A stretch of DNA of 64,000 bases from contig JAFGIY010000258.1 of the NCBI GenBank assembly GCA_016929335.1, positions 78,393 through 142,392 of the forward strand, in the 5' to 3' direction. Position numbers and translations under genes: made by a program. This document shows, piece after piece, positions 25,903-35,295 of this stretch. Numbering within the stretch: the stretch's first letter is position 1; each line of letters opens with the position of its first letter. The DNA comes from Acidobacteriota bacterium (GTDB taxonomy: Bacteria > Acidobacteriota > UBA6911). A model generated the notes under the pieces. That model did no database searches and had not been told where the DNA came from. It was given only the letters and a program-made list of their open reading frames with translations.

Positions 25903-27084
25903 ATGAATAAAAAAGTATTAGCAATCGATGACAGCAAAACGCTAAGGATGATCATAGGCAAGCATCTCACACCGTTCGGAGTTGAAGTGATTCAAGCAGA
26001 AAACGGCGAGCAGGGAATTACCCGAGCACGGGAAACATCGCCCGACGTAATATTGCTCGACTATAACATGCCAGTTCTGGATGGCTATCATACCCTGATC
26101 GAGCTGAAAACGGATCCTGCCCTGAAAGCCATCCCCGTAGTGATGCTGACGACCGAAACGGTGAAAGAGACGGTGTTAAAGCTGGCAAAGCTCGGATTAA
26201 AGGACTATATTGCCAAGCCGTTTACGCGCGATGTTCTGCTGCAAAAGCTGAATCCGCTTCTTGGCCTTTACAGTGGATCCGTTGTGCCGCCAGAGAAGCC
26301 TGCACAGATGAATGCTGCCGAAGCGGCGTCCGCCGCGGCAAAACAGACCATTCTTGCAGTCGACGATAAGGCAAATCTCCTCGAACAGCTGAAAACATTC
26401 CTTGGCGAGAGCTTTTATTTCATTAACGCAGAATCCGGCAAAGCGGCGATGACGGCCATTGAGCAGAAGCGTTTCGACTATATTCTCCTCGATCTGAGTC
26501 TGCCGGATATAAGCGGATTTGATGTTCTCGACGCTTATCTTCGCAGCAATCGGAACGGGGCGAGCATCCGCAAAGTCGCTGCAATGACCTTGCGCACCGC
26601 ACAGGCTGACATCGACCGGGCTATCAGCGCCGGAATCCCCTACCTTTTATACAAGCCGTTCAGCAAAGAGGAAGTCCTCAACGTCGCCAATCACATGGTT
26701 AGCCAGCAGAAGGAAGATCCGAAAAAGGGACAGCGCTTTCTCACGTCGAAAGGGAAGGTGAAAATCCTGGAGTGTCCGGGTGATAAGAATGCAAGGTATC
26801 GATCCGTATCTGGTTCCCTTGCTTCCGACATAGTTCGAGAACTGGATGATATGGCAGAAGAGGGATTGAGCAGGCTGGTAATAAGGGTGGGAGAGGGTTT
26901 TTTGTCCGATCTGAGCGTTACACGCAAGTTTATCGATCTTGTAGATCATGCAACCCGGCTTTCCCTGCAGGTCAGACTGGTTGCGGATTCCGATCAAGCC
27001 CTAAACGCCCTGAAGCAGTTTGCAGAAACTGCCGCCATTCCAACCGATACAACGCTGGAATGCGCTCTAAAGGCGATCGATTAA
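25903..27084 (+). CDS. Tandem-receiver protein with STAS-like C-terminus
   Basis: Protein of 393 aa. The first receiver (residues 3-122) has VLAIDDSKT, ILLDYNMPVLDG, LTTET and DYIAKPF. The second (about 148-265) has ILAVDDKAN, ILLDLSLPDISGFD, AAMTLRT and YLLYKPF. The last 110 residues (GKVKILECPG ... LVIRVGEGFLSDLSVTRKFIDLVDHATRLSLQVRLVADSDQ) follow the secondary structure and spacing of a STAS (anti-sigma-antagonist) domain, but without an obvious phospho-serine motif. All phosphorylation residues of both receivers look intact. It lies 35 bp ahead of cheD and probably belongs to the cheD-cheB operon. Receiver calls firm; STAS call tentative. Confidence 0.8.
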   Translation: MNKKVLAIDDSKTLRMIIGKHLTPFGVEVIQAENGEQGITRARETSPDVILLDYNMPVLDGYHTLIELKTDPALKAIPVVMLTTETVKETVLKLAKLGLKDYIAKPFTRDVLLQKLNPLLGLYSGSVVPPEKPAQMNAAEAASAAAKQTILAVDDKANLLEQLKTFLGESFYFINAESGKAAMTAIEQKRFDYILLDLSLPDISGFDVLDAYLRSNRNGASIRKVAAMTLRTAQADIDRAISAGIPYLLYKPFSKEEVLNVANHMVSQQKEDPKKGQRFLTSKGKVKILECPGDKNARYRSVSGSLASDIVRELDDMAEEGLSRLVIRVGEGFLSDLSVTRKFIDLVDHATRLSLQVRLVADSDQALNALKQFAETAAIPTDTTLECALKAID

Positions 27085-27119
27085 CTCTCCAGCATCGGCG
27101 TTTGAAATAGGATGCATTT

Positions 27120-27626
27120 GTGAGACATCTCGTGGGAGTTGCAGACATGAAGATTTCATCTTCTCCCGAAGATGAAATCATTACTTTTGCGCTCGGGAGC
27201 TGCTTAGGCATTACTCTCTATGATCCGATTGCCCGGATTGGAGCGATGGTACATGTGATGTTGCCCTCTTCTTCCATTGATCCGGTGAAATCAGCCACCA
27301 ATCCCCACATGTTCGTCGATACGGGAGTTAAAAGCCTGTTTCTGGCAAGCTATAAAGCGGGAGCCCAGAGAAACCGGCTTCAGGTGTTTGCTGCAGGCGG
27401 AGCCTGTGCGAACGGGCTGGAGCAGGATGACTATTTTCAGATAGGGAAAAGAAATGTGACGGTGCTGCGAAGCCTCTTGTGGAAAAACGGCATTATTCTC
27501 AAAAACTGCGACTTCGGCGGAAATCTTGCCCGGACGATGTCTCTGGACGTTGGAACAGGACAGGTGCTCATCCGGATTAACGGCACAACGGAAATACTTT
27601 CCGGTGACAATGGAGGACGCTACTGA
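27120..27626 (+). CDS. cheD: Chemoreceptor glutamine deamidase CheD
   Basis: A 168-aa enzyme that deamidates glutamines of MCPs and binds CheC-type phosphatases. The catalytic cysteine is in ITFALGSCLGITLYDP near residue 28 and the histidine in GAMVHVMLP near residue 45; a threonine-containing IGKRNV segment follows near residue 103. The gene starts with GTG. Its stop overlaps the cheB start by one base (TGATG), so the two are coupled. The presence of two CheX proteins and no clear CheC means the usual CheC-CheD pairing may be replaced. Confidence 0.93.
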   Translation: MRHLVGVADMKISSSPEDEIITFALGSCLGITLYDPIARIGAMVHVMLPSSSIDPVKSATNPHMFVDTGVKSLFLASYKAGAQRNRLQVFAAGGACANGLEQDDYFQIGKRNVTVLRSLLWKNGIILKNCDFGGNLARTMSLDVGTGQVLIRINGTTEILSGDNGGRY

Positions 27627-28669
27627 TGAAGAAGGTTCTCGTTGTCGACGATTCCGCACTTGTTCGAAAGGTTCTTGGAGAAGAGATATCGAAGTTCCCG
27701 GACTTTTCCGTTGTGGGAAGTGCGATCGATCCCTATGACGCGCGCGAAAAGATCTTTCAGCTGCATCCGGACATACTGACCCTGGACCTTGAAATGCCGC
27801 GTATGGACGGGCTGTCCTTTCTGTCAAAGCTGATGAAATTTCATCCAATGCCCGTTGTTGTCGTCAGCTCTCAGGCAAAAGAAGGAAGCCGGGCTGCCAT
27901 GACCGCACTGCAGTTGGGTGCGGTTGGAATCGTGCCGAAACCCGGATCGCAATTTTCCGTACCGGACGTGGCCCATAACCTGATCCACGCTCTGAGGGCT
28001 GCGGCGGCTGTAACTTTGGATAAATTGCAGTCGGCTGTGGATGACACAAATCCCGAAGTCCCTGCGCTGCAGGCCCGGCTTCTCAAAACCACACATAAGG
28101 TGATTGCCATCGGGGCTTCGACGGGAGGGACGCAGGCGATCGAAGCGGTGATGCGAGGGATGCCCGCCGACGCGCCCGGAACGGTCATTGTTCAGCATAT
28201 GCCTCCGGCGTTCACAGGGGCTTTTGCCGATCGTCTGAACAAGATTTGCACCATGGAAGTTCGCGAGGCGCGCGATTTTGATGATGTGACTCCCGGGCAT
28301 GCATTAATTGCGCCGGGTGACAAGCATATGGTTCTGGTTAAAAACGGCGCACGATACCAGGTGCGCATCAAGGAAGGTCCGCGCGTTCATTTTCAGCGGC
28401 CCAGCGTGGATGTCCTGTTCCAATCCGTAGCATCAAACTCCGGGCAAAATGCGATTGGAGTCATTTTGACCGGGATGGGTTCTGATGGCGCAAAGGGCCT
28501 TTTGTCTATGCATTCGAATGGTGCACATACGATCGCACAGGATGAAAAGAGCTGTGTTATATACGGAATGCCCAAAGAAGCCGTCGAGCTTGGAGGTGTG
28601 GATGAAATTTTGCCCCTGACGCAGATTGCGGGGGCAATACTGAATAAAATCAGCTCATCCCAGAATTAA
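27626..28669 (+). CDS. cheB: Chemotaxis methylesterase/deamidase CheB
   Basis: A 347-aa enzyme that removes methyl groups added by CheR. The receiver (1-120) has VLVVDDSALVRK, LTLDLEMPRMDG and VPKPGS. The methylesterase domain (about 150-345) shows the catalytic serine in AIGASTGGTQAIE, the histidine in VIVQHMPPAFTGAFADRLN and the aspartate in ILTGMGSDGAKG. GGAGGACG precedes the ATG. It is part of the REC-REC / cheD / cheB / HDOD / cheA run. Confidence 0.95.
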   Translation: MKKVLVVDDSALVRKVLGEEISKFPDFSVVGSAIDPYDAREKIFQLHPDILTLDLEMPRMDGLSFLSKLMKFHPMPVVVVSSQAKEGSRAAMTALQLGAVGIVPKPGSQFSVPDVAHNLIHALRAAAAVTLDKLQSAVDDTNPEVPALQARLLKTTHKVIAIGASTGGTQAIEAVMRGMPADAPGTVIVQHMPPAFTGAFADRLNKICTMEVREARDFDDVTPGHALIAPGDKHMVLVKNGARYQVRIKEGPRVHFQRPSVDVLFQSVASNSGQNAIGVILTGMGSDGAKGLLSMHSNGAHTIAQDEKSCVIYGMPKEAVELGGVDEILPLTQIAGAILNKISSSQN

Positions 28670-28721
28670 TTTGGGCCGTGTCCCGGTAGGGATGCGTTTC
28701 CGTTGTTTTTTAGGAAATACC

Positions 28722-29567
28722 ATGATTCCGAATCAGATTCTCAATGGCATTCAGCATCTGGACCCGCTTCCGGTGACTGCCCGGAAATTGGCAACCATGT
28801 TGCGTGATGAGAACGCCAGCGTGCAGGAAATTGCCAATGTTGTTCAATACGATGCTGCGGTGACAGCCAATATCCTTCGTATGGCAAATTCGGCCGCCTA
28901 TGCAGGCCGATACCCCATTGAGCGGATTCGCGATGCCGTTGTAAGACTCGGCACGGAAAATCTTCTGACCATTGTGTTGGGCGAGTACCTGAAAATATTT
29001 AAAGTCGCCGCTCCGCTTTACGACCTAACCGAGGATGAGCTTTATCTGCACAGCGCAGCCTCTGCTCTCATGATTCGCGCCATGGTCCCGGAGATCCGTT
29101 ATAAACTGCCGGGATTCGCTTCCATCGCCGCTCTGCTGCACGATATCGGAAAACTCATCATGGTCCGCTATATGAAAGCGGATGTGTCTGCGCTGCGCGC
29201 TCTCTGCACGGAGAAGAAAATACCGTTCGTTCAGGCGGAGCGGGAACTGCTCGGCTGTGATCATGCGGAAGTCGGAGCCGTTATGGCCCGTCAATGGGGT
29301 TTCCCTCAGGAAATCATATCCACGATCGAAATGCATCACCAGGTGGTTCCGGGCGGAAACGGACCGATTCTGGATGCGGTAATGCTGGCGAACTATGCGG
29401 CAAAGTCCATCGGCATCGGTTTGGGAGCGGAGGGCTTCAACCTGCCGATGGATTATGCGGGTTCACGCGAACGGCTTGGCATGAGTATCGAAGGTTTTGA
29501 AAGAGCTTGCGCTCAGGCCGCTGTTTGGGTTGCAGAACAAAGAAAAGATATTGAATCGGCTGCATGA
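28722..29567 (+). CDS. HDOD-domain signalling protein
   Basis: A 281-aa protein made almost wholly of an HDOD domain: LPVTARKLATMLRDEN, YDAAVTANILRMANSAAYAG, IRDAVVRLGTENLL, then IAALLHDIGKLIM near residue 140, and CDHAEVGAVMARQWGFP near 190. Because it keeps an HD pair (LLHDIGK), it is closer to HD hydrolases than many HDOD proteins, but no GYP motif is present. Such proteins are common in chemotaxis and c-di-GMP operons, usually as protein-binding regulators. ATG 28722 is used (TAGGA upstream), 52 bp after cheB. Confidence 0.85.
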   Translation: MIPNQILNGIQHLDPLPVTARKLATMLRDENASVQEIANVVQYDAAVTANILRMANSAAYAGRYPIERIRDAVVRLGTENLLTIVLGEYLKIFKVAAPLYDLTEDELYLHSAASALMIRAMVPEIRYKLPGFASIAALLHDIGKLIMVRYMKADVSALRALCTEKKIPFVQAERELLGCDHAEVGAVMARQWGFPQEIISTIEMHHQVVPGGNGPILDAVMLANYAAKSIGIGLGAEGFNLPMDYAGSRERLGMSIEGFERACAQAAVWVAEQRKDIESAA

Positions 29568-29754
29568 TGATATTGGTAAAGCGTCACAATGGCATTGCCG
29601 ATTGCGGTTTTATGAAGGCAGCGCGCGAAGAGCGTGCAACGGTGCGGCCTCTGTCGCGGCATTCCAGAATGAATACCGGCCGCCTGCCTATTAATACAGC
29701 TCCGGATTCCATGCTTTGGAGCAACAATACCACAGGCTGACCTTTTGAGGATTT

Positions 29755-32028
29755 ATGGCTACTACTGCTCGGAAAAAGGGGACACGCAAGGTTTCAAAGC
29801 CTGCCGCACCATCCATGACCTTTGACGATGCTCTTGCACTGCTCCTTCAGCTCGAGCCGGGTGATATCAAGGGATTTAAAAAGCTGTCCGCTGCGCTGGA
29901 TTTTGTGTGTACGCATGGTGCACTGGATCCCCAGGTCGTCAAACTCATCATTGATGCAAAAGCGCAAATCGATCAACTGATTAGCGGAAAGACTGCCGAT
30001 TTTGAGGAAGCGCTCATTGAAGCCTCCAGGCTCCTGGAGGCCGCTTCGAATGCCAGGGAAATGACGGCATTCCGGCAAGAAGACAGAGAAGTTCAAAAGC
30101 CGTGCGAAACTGCAATTACCCAGAAAAGCGCCCAGGAGTGCAGCGACGTTCCGGCTCCCATCGCTGATGAAAAAGCGCCAACTCCTGGACCGCAGGCTAA
30201 AACGCCCGCTGAGGAATGGTTGCCCCTTGATGCCGATCCTGACTTGCTGAAGGAATTCATCGCTGAGTCGCGCGAGCTGCTCGAGAAATCCGAAGTAGCT
30301 TTGCTGGCTCTGGAAAGCAATCCGGATGACGCTGAATCCGTCAATACGGTTTTCCGGGCATTTCACACGGTGAAGGGAACCTCCGGTTTTCTTGGCCTGA
30401 AATCCATTTCCGAACTGGCCCATCTTGCCGAATCGCTTTTGAGCCGCATCCGGAACAAGGAAATACGACTCGTTGGCGGCTATGCCGATCTTGCACTGCG
30501 ATCGGGCGATATGCTCAAAAAAGCGGTCGCTATGGTAGAAGATGCCTTAAGGGGTGCGCCGCTCGTCGTGCCCGAAGGATATTCCGAACTGGAATCCATC
30601 CTGACGGATCCGGAGGCAGCTTGCATATCGGAGGAATTTGCAAAAGAACAACCACTGGAAAACGACGATATGGAACCTCAGTCGGCAACGATGAGTGAGG
30701 TGGAAACGGGCAGACAGGAACCGGTAGCGGAAACTCCGGCCGCCGCTTCACGGAATTCAAATGAATCCAGAGGAGTCATTCCAAAAAAACAGGTCGGTCT
30801 CCAAAGAGAAGGGGATTTTGAAACATCCATTCGCGTTAATACCGTCCGCTTGGACAAATTAATCGATATGGTGGGTGAGCTGGTCATCGCACAGTCTATG
30901 GTTGCGCAGGACCGCCACCTGCTCGAAGAAAACTGCCATGATCTACTGCGAAAAGTAACACAAGCAGGCAAAATTGTTCGCGAGCTGCAGGATTTGAGCA
31001 TGTCTATGAGAATGGTGCCTCTTCGGGGCACATTCCAGAAAATGCAAAGAGTGGCGAGAGACCTTGCGCGAAAAAGCGGAAAGAGTGTCGAACTGGCAAC
31101 CGACGACGGCGAAACCGAGATTGATCGGCATATGGTCGATATCCTGAATGACGTCTTGGTTCATATGGTGCGAAATGCCATTGACCATGGAATCGAGGCG
31201 CCGGACGAAAGAGAGAAAAGCGGCAAAAACCGAATGGGAACCGTTCGCCTTAGGGCTTTTCATTCCGGAGGGACTGTCGTTGTTGAAATCCGTGATGACG
31301 GGCGCGGATTGAATCGAGAGAATATTTTGCGGAAAGCCATTGCCAATGGCTTGCTCGATCCGGATAAAGCCTATAGCGACAATGAAGTCTATAATATGAT
31401 TTTTGCCCCCGGATTATCGACTTCAGAGCAAGTTACCGATGTGTCCGGACGCGGCGTGGGGATGGATGTCGTGCGGCAGGGCGTGGAAACACTGCACGGC
31501 CGCATCGATATCAATACGGCGCCCGGCGTGGGATCCACCTTCACTGTCCGATTGCCTCTGACTCTGGCAATTACCGATGGAATGCTGGTTCGCGTGGGTT
31601 CCGAACGGTATATCATCCCAACCATCAGTATTCATCTCTGTTTCCGGCCGACGCAGGATTCGCTTTCTACCGTTTCGGGCCGCGGAGAGCTGGTCATGTT
31701 GCGTGGAGAGCTGATGCCCCTCTTCCGATTGCATCGCTTGTTTGGAATCAACTCCGCGATCGAAGATCCGGCTCAGGGACTTCTCGTGGTGGTGGGGGAT
31801 GAAGATCGACGATGCGCGCTCCTCGTCGATGAATTGCTTGGCCAGCAGCAAGTGGTGGCAAAATCACTCACCAAAGCAGTCGGCAAGATTCCCGGAGTTT
31901 CCGGCGGCGCTATCCTCGGGGACGGTCAGGTAGGGCTGATACTCGACACCGGTGAAGTCGCAGCCCAAGCAAGGAAAGCTCCGGGTTTGTACCGATCGGG
32001 AACATTTTCCGCCAACACAGCTGCCTAA
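29755..32028 (+). CDS. cheA: Chemotaxis histidine kinase CheA with N-terminal extension
   Basis: A 757-aa kinase. The Hpt domain (P1) is not at the N-terminus but at about residues 160-265, with the phosphoacceptor in VFRAFHTVKGTSGFLGL. Before it are about 160 residues, with one helical region (20-105) and a Pro/Ala-rich linker. After a second linker (265-360) come the dimerisation helices (VRLDKLIDMVGELVIAQS), the HATPase (HMVRNAIDHGIE, VEIRDDGRGLN, GLSTSEQVTDVSGRGVGMD) and a CheW-like P5 domain to the end. No P2 CheY-binding domain is evident. It lies 187 bp after the HDOD gene and is the only CheA in the window. Confidence 0.95.
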   Translation: MATTARKKGTRKVSKPAAPSMTFDDALALLLQLEPGDIKGFKKLSAALDFVCTHGALDPQVVKLIIDAKAQIDQLISGKTADFEEALIEASRLLEAASNAREMTAFRQEDREVQKPCETAITQKSAQECSDVPAPIADEKAPTPGPQAKTPAEEWLPLDADPDLLKEFIAESRELLEKSEVALLALESNPDDAESVNTVFRAFHTVKGTSGFLGLKSISELAHLAESLLSRIRNKEIRLVGGYADLALRSGDMLKKAVAMVEDALRGAPLVVPEGYSELESILTDPEAACISEEFAKEQPLENDDMEPQSATMSEVETGRQEPVAETPAAASRNSNESRGVIPKKQVGLQREGDFETSIRVNTVRLDKLIDMVGELVIAQSMVAQDRHLLEENCHDLLRKVTQAGKIVRELQDLSMSMRMVPLRGTFQKMQRVARDLARKSGKSVELATDDGETEIDRHMVDILNDVLVHMVRNAIDHGIEAPDEREKSGKNRMGTVRLRAFHSGGTVVVEIRDDGRGLNRENILRKAIANGLLDPDKAYSDNEVYNMIFAPGLSTSEQVTDVSGRGVGMDVVRQGVETLHGRIDINTAPGVGSTFTVRLPLTLAITDGMLVRVGSERYIIPTISIHLCFRPTQDSLSTVSGRGELVMLRGELMPLFRLHRLFGINSAIEDPAQGLLVVVGDEDRRCALLVDELLGQQQVVAKSLTKAVGKIPGVSGGAILGDGQVGLILDTGEVAAQARKAPGLYRSGTFSANTAA

Positions 32029-32114
32029 GTACTGGTGTTCATAATTACGATGACGTCTGCTCTCGGGCTCCTACAAGAGAGACTATACATTTCCGGCCGG
32101 AGGCTGAATCCCCT

Positions 32115-33461
32115 TTATCCGCTTGCAGGCTGAGGGTCGGGGAAAAATAAAGGATACAGAATTGTGGATTGCAGGAAACGCCAGACGTAGCGCGGACGAA
32201 TGTGATAGGAAACATATGCAAATTCACGCAACTTGTGCAGATCCTCCGGACTGATGGCCGGATGATGATAGACATTCGTCCACCCATTAAAGCGCTCCCA
32301 ATCCTGCTCAAAAATCGCGTGTCGGACCTTTTCGTAGAATTGAGTGCCGGGATAGGGAGTTGTTACCGTGAACTGGATCGCAAAGGTGTTTAGCTTCTTT
32401 GCGTACCGGATGGTCTCGCGGATTCCTTCAACCGTGTCGTTGGGCAGCCCCAGCGTGTAATTGGCAATGACGCGAATCCCCAGCTTATGACAGCATCGGA
32501 TTATCCGCTCCTGTTGTGACTTGGAAATAGCCTTGCGCTGGTTTCCGCGCAAAGTATGCTCATTGGCTGATTCCACTCCAACCTCGATGCTGCGCAAACC
32601 GGCGCGGTACAACAACCCGACCAATTCCGGATCCAGACGATCGGTACGCGCTTCCATGCTCCATCGGATATCAAGATTGTATTTCAACAACAGATCCGCA
32701 AACTGATGAGCCCTGCTCTTGTTGAAGGTTAAATTCGGATCTCTGAAAGAAATCCCCCGAATCTTATACTTCGCCGTCAGATATCGAATCTCGTCGACTA
32801 TATTCTCCGCGCTGCGCACCCTGTAGCAGGAATTTACAAGATATGGACAGTAGTTGCATGTATAAGGACACCCCCGACTCCCAAGCATAGGAAGCGTTAT
32901 GCCCCGTCCCGTAATGATCTGATACCGGAAGCTTTGAATGTCGAATTGATCCCATTTAGGGAATGGAAGTTCATTAAGATCTTTAACAAATCCTCCAAAT
33001 GCGATGCCTTCGGGAATATTGCCCTGGGCCAAGGCCGGTGCAAGGTTTTCGACCTCTCCCTTGATCACAAAATCTGCGGAGCCGGCGAAAAATTCAGGGA
33101 CAGCGGAAGCGAATGTGCCAAAATACCCTACTTTTGCGCCGAATTGCCGCTTAGCCTCAAACCCGATCTCGCGCTCAAAACTGCAATCCACAATGGAGGA
33201 AGAGATCAAGTACAGATCGGCAGGGACGAGCTGGCTGGAATTGCGTACGTCCAATACTTTTACTTCGGCTCCATGAGCGGAAAGGATCGAATCCAGATAT
33301 GCAAGCGTGATATTGGGAATAGCCGCAATTCTTCTCTTGGCGAATTCCAATAGCTTTGCAAAAGGCGAGTTGCCTACGGTAAAGACGGTGCCGAATCCTC
33401 CGGCAACATCCTTAAGGGTACAGTTTGTCTGACGGCTGGCGCTGAGTACGACAATTTTCAC
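32115..33461 (-). CDS. B12-binding-domain radical SAM protein
   Basis: A 448-aa protein. The N-terminal 150 residues resemble a cobalamin-binding Rossmann domain (AYLDSILSAHGAEVKVLD, LYLISSSIVDCSFEREI) but lack an obvious DxHxxG. The radical SAM core has the cluster motif GSRGCPYTCNYCPY near residue 200, then YKIRGISFRDPNLTFN and GLRSIEVGVESANEHTLRG. The family includes methylthiotransferases and methyltransferases acting on many substrates, so function is open. GTG 33461 follows AAGAGG; an in-frame start at 33605 would add 48 residues with no domain. Transcribed away from rnz. Confidence 0.85.
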   Translation of the reverse strand: MKIVVLSASRQTNCTLKDVAGGFGTVFTVGNSPFAKLLEFAKRRIAAIPNITLAYLDSILSAHGAEVKVLDVRNSSQLVPADLYLISSSIVDCSFEREIGFEAKRQFGAKVGYFGTFASAVPEFFAGSADFVIKGEVENLAPALAQGNIPEGIAFGGFVKDLNELPFPKWDQFDIQSFRYQIITGRGITLPMLGSRGCPYTCNYCPYLVNSCYRVRSAENIVDEIRYLTAKYKIRGISFRDPNLTFNKSRAHQFADLLLKYNLDIRWSMEARTDRLDPELVGLLYRAGLRSIEVGVESANEHTLRGNQRKAISKSQQERIIRCCHKLGIRVIANYTLGLPNDTVEGIRETIRYAKKLNTFAIQFTVTTPYPGTQFYEKVRHAIFEQDWERFNGWTNVYHHPAISPEDLHKLREFAYVSYHIRPRYVWRFLQSTILYPLFFPDPQPASG

Positions 33462-33647
33462 AAGGCCTCTTATCTTCCAACAACCATTATTGGCATATGA
33501 ATGAAAACCTGTCATTATAGCAGCAAGCTCCCTGAAATCAAGAATACCTGTCGGCTCAATAGTTGCATTTGAATGCATCGCGATTCTGATTGTCGGTAAT
33601 GGCATAATTTGGGGACGGTGAAAATTATATCAGGGAAAAGAGATGGC

Positions 33648-34571
33648 ATGAGCAGCAGGGAATTTATAGCTCTCGGAACCAGCAGCCAGGTACCAACCAG
33701 AGAAAGAAGCCACAACGCCTATATGTTGCGTTGGGATGACGAGGGATTTTTGTTTGATCCCGGCGAAGGGGCGCAGCGGCAGCTTATCCTGGCCGGCATT
33801 GCGGCATGTTCTATACATCATATCTGCATTACGCACTTTCATGGAGACCATTGCCTGGGACTGCCCGGCATCCTGCAAAGACTCTCTGTTGATCAATGCG
33901 ACCATCCGATACATTTATATTATCCGGAAAGCGGGCAAATCTATGCCGAGCGGCTTCTGGGTGGGGTAATCTACAAGTCGCCCCTGGAAGTGCAGTTGCA
34001 TCCGGTCCGGGAAGCTTTATCCGAAGCGCTTGTGCTTTTTAGTTCTGATAAATATGCGCTGAAATCATTTATGCTGGATCACTCTGCTCCTGCGATCGGA
34101 TACAGGCTTGAAGAGCCGCCGCGACTGCGGTTTCTTGCCGAGAAGCTTGCCCTTTTGGGTGTACAAGGTCCGATGGTGGGAGAACTGCAACGCAAAGGTT
34201 TCCTTGCCGTAAACGACCGGATTATAAGAATCGAGGAGGCAACGGCGACATCTCAGGGAAGCATATTTTCATTCGTCATGGATACACGTCCGTGCGCCGG
34301 GGCAGTCGAGCTGGCGCAGGATGCGGACCTTCTTGTGATGGAAGCCACCTACGCTTCGGAACATCGGGATTTGGCCGATCTCCATTTTCATTCAACGGCC
34401 GCGGATGCCGCGAAAACGGCTCTCGACGCCGGCGCACATCGCCTGGCCTTGTCACACTATTCCCAGCGATACAGCGATACCAGCCAGCATATCAAAGAAG
34501 CACAGGAGGTTTTCACAAATGTGGTTGCTCTGAACGACCTGGATCGCTTGGCCATCCCGAGGAGGATATGA
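33648..34571 (+). CDS. rnz: Ribonuclease Z
   Basis: A 307-aa zinc-dependent beta-lactamase-fold nuclease that trims the 3' trailer of tRNA precursors. The metal motif ICITHFHGDHCLGLPGIL is at about residue 60-77; FMLDHSAPAIGYRL (about 145), LVMEATYASEH (about 230) and LALSHYSQRYSD (about 275) supply the other ligands. The length is normal for the short bacterial form. ATG 33648 has AGGGAAAAGAG upstream; the in-frame start at 33609 adds 13 poorly conserved residues. The tRNA-Asp in this window encodes CCA. Confidence 0.93.
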   Translation: MSSREFIALGTSSQVPTRERSHNAYMLRWDDEGFLFDPGEGAQRQLILAGIAACSIHHICITHFHGDHCLGLPGILQRLSVDQCDHPIHLYYPESGQIYAERLLGGVIYKSPLEVQLHPVREALSEALVLFSSDKYALKSFMLDHSAPAIGYRLEEPPRLRFLAEKLALLGVQGPMVGELQRKGFLAVNDRIIRIEEATATSQGSIFSFVMDTRPCAGAVELAQDADLLVMEATYASEHRDLADLHFHSTAADAAKTALDAGAHRLALSHYSQRYSDTSQHIKEAQEVFTNVVALNDLDRLAIPRRI

Positions 34572-34719
34572 TCCGTGTTCAGAATAGGCGCTCTAATCCG
34601 CGGATTCAGGTGTCCTGGAGCCTCAAATATCCAGAGGCTAAAATTATTTGAGTTTTGCATCCCTGTTTGATAGGTTAAATTTCAATATTAGGGAAGTCGG
34701 TGATTGAGGGGAAGCAAGT

Positions 34720-35295
34720 TTGATAATAGATGAACCGAATGCGTCTGAAACTGAAACGCAATCGACAGCTCAGGGATTCAAGCTCGCCTTTGAATTGAAA
34801 TCCTGGTTCCGCGATATCCTCTTTGCTTTTACCATCGCGATCTTTATCGTGATTTTTGTGGTGCAGCCGGTAAAAGTTGAAGGCACCAGCATGCAACCTC
34901 AGTTGGTTGATCAGGAAAGAATTTTTGTCAACCGGTTCATATATCGGTTCAGTGATATTCAGAGAGGGGATGTCGTCGTATTTTGGTTCCCAAAAGACCG
35001 CAGCAAGTCTTTTATAAAGCGCGTAGTCGGCATTCCGGGAGATCAGGTGGAAATTCAGCGGGGCATTGTTTATGTGAATGGGAAGCGAATTTGGGAACCC
35101 TACCTGAGGCCGGAGTTTCAGGATTTCAGGTCTTTTCAGAAAACAATCGTGCCTTCCGGCCAATATTTTGTTTTGGGAGATCATCGCAATTCCAGCAACG
35201 ATAGCCGCAACTGGGGATTCGTGACCCACTCGCTAATATACGGCAAAGCAATCTTCAGCTACTGGCCTTTTTCCCGCTTGGGACTGGTAGAGTGA
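34720..35295 (+). CDS. lepB: Signal peptidase I
   Basis: A 191-aa membrane serine protease that removes signal peptides of Sec and Tat substrates. One N-terminal membrane helix (about 32-50, DILFAFTIAIFIVIFVVQP) precedes the catalytic serine in VEGTSMQPQL near residue 57. The catalytic lysine is in FIKRVVGIPGDQVEI near 99, and YFVLGDHRNSSNDSRNWGFV closes the fold. The likely start is TTG with AGGGGAA upstream. Its 3' end overlaps the convergent Cys-rich gene by 37 bp. Confidence 0.94.
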   Translation: MIIDEPNASETETQSTAQGFKLAFELKSWFRDILFAFTIAIFIVIFVVQPVKVEGTSMQPQLVDQERIFVNRFIYRFSDIQRGDVVVFWFPKDRSKSFIKRVVGIPGDQVEIQRGIVYVNGKRIWEPYLRPEFQDFRSFQKTIVPSGQYFVLGDHRNSSNDSRNWGFVTHSLIYGKAIFSYWPFSRLGLVE

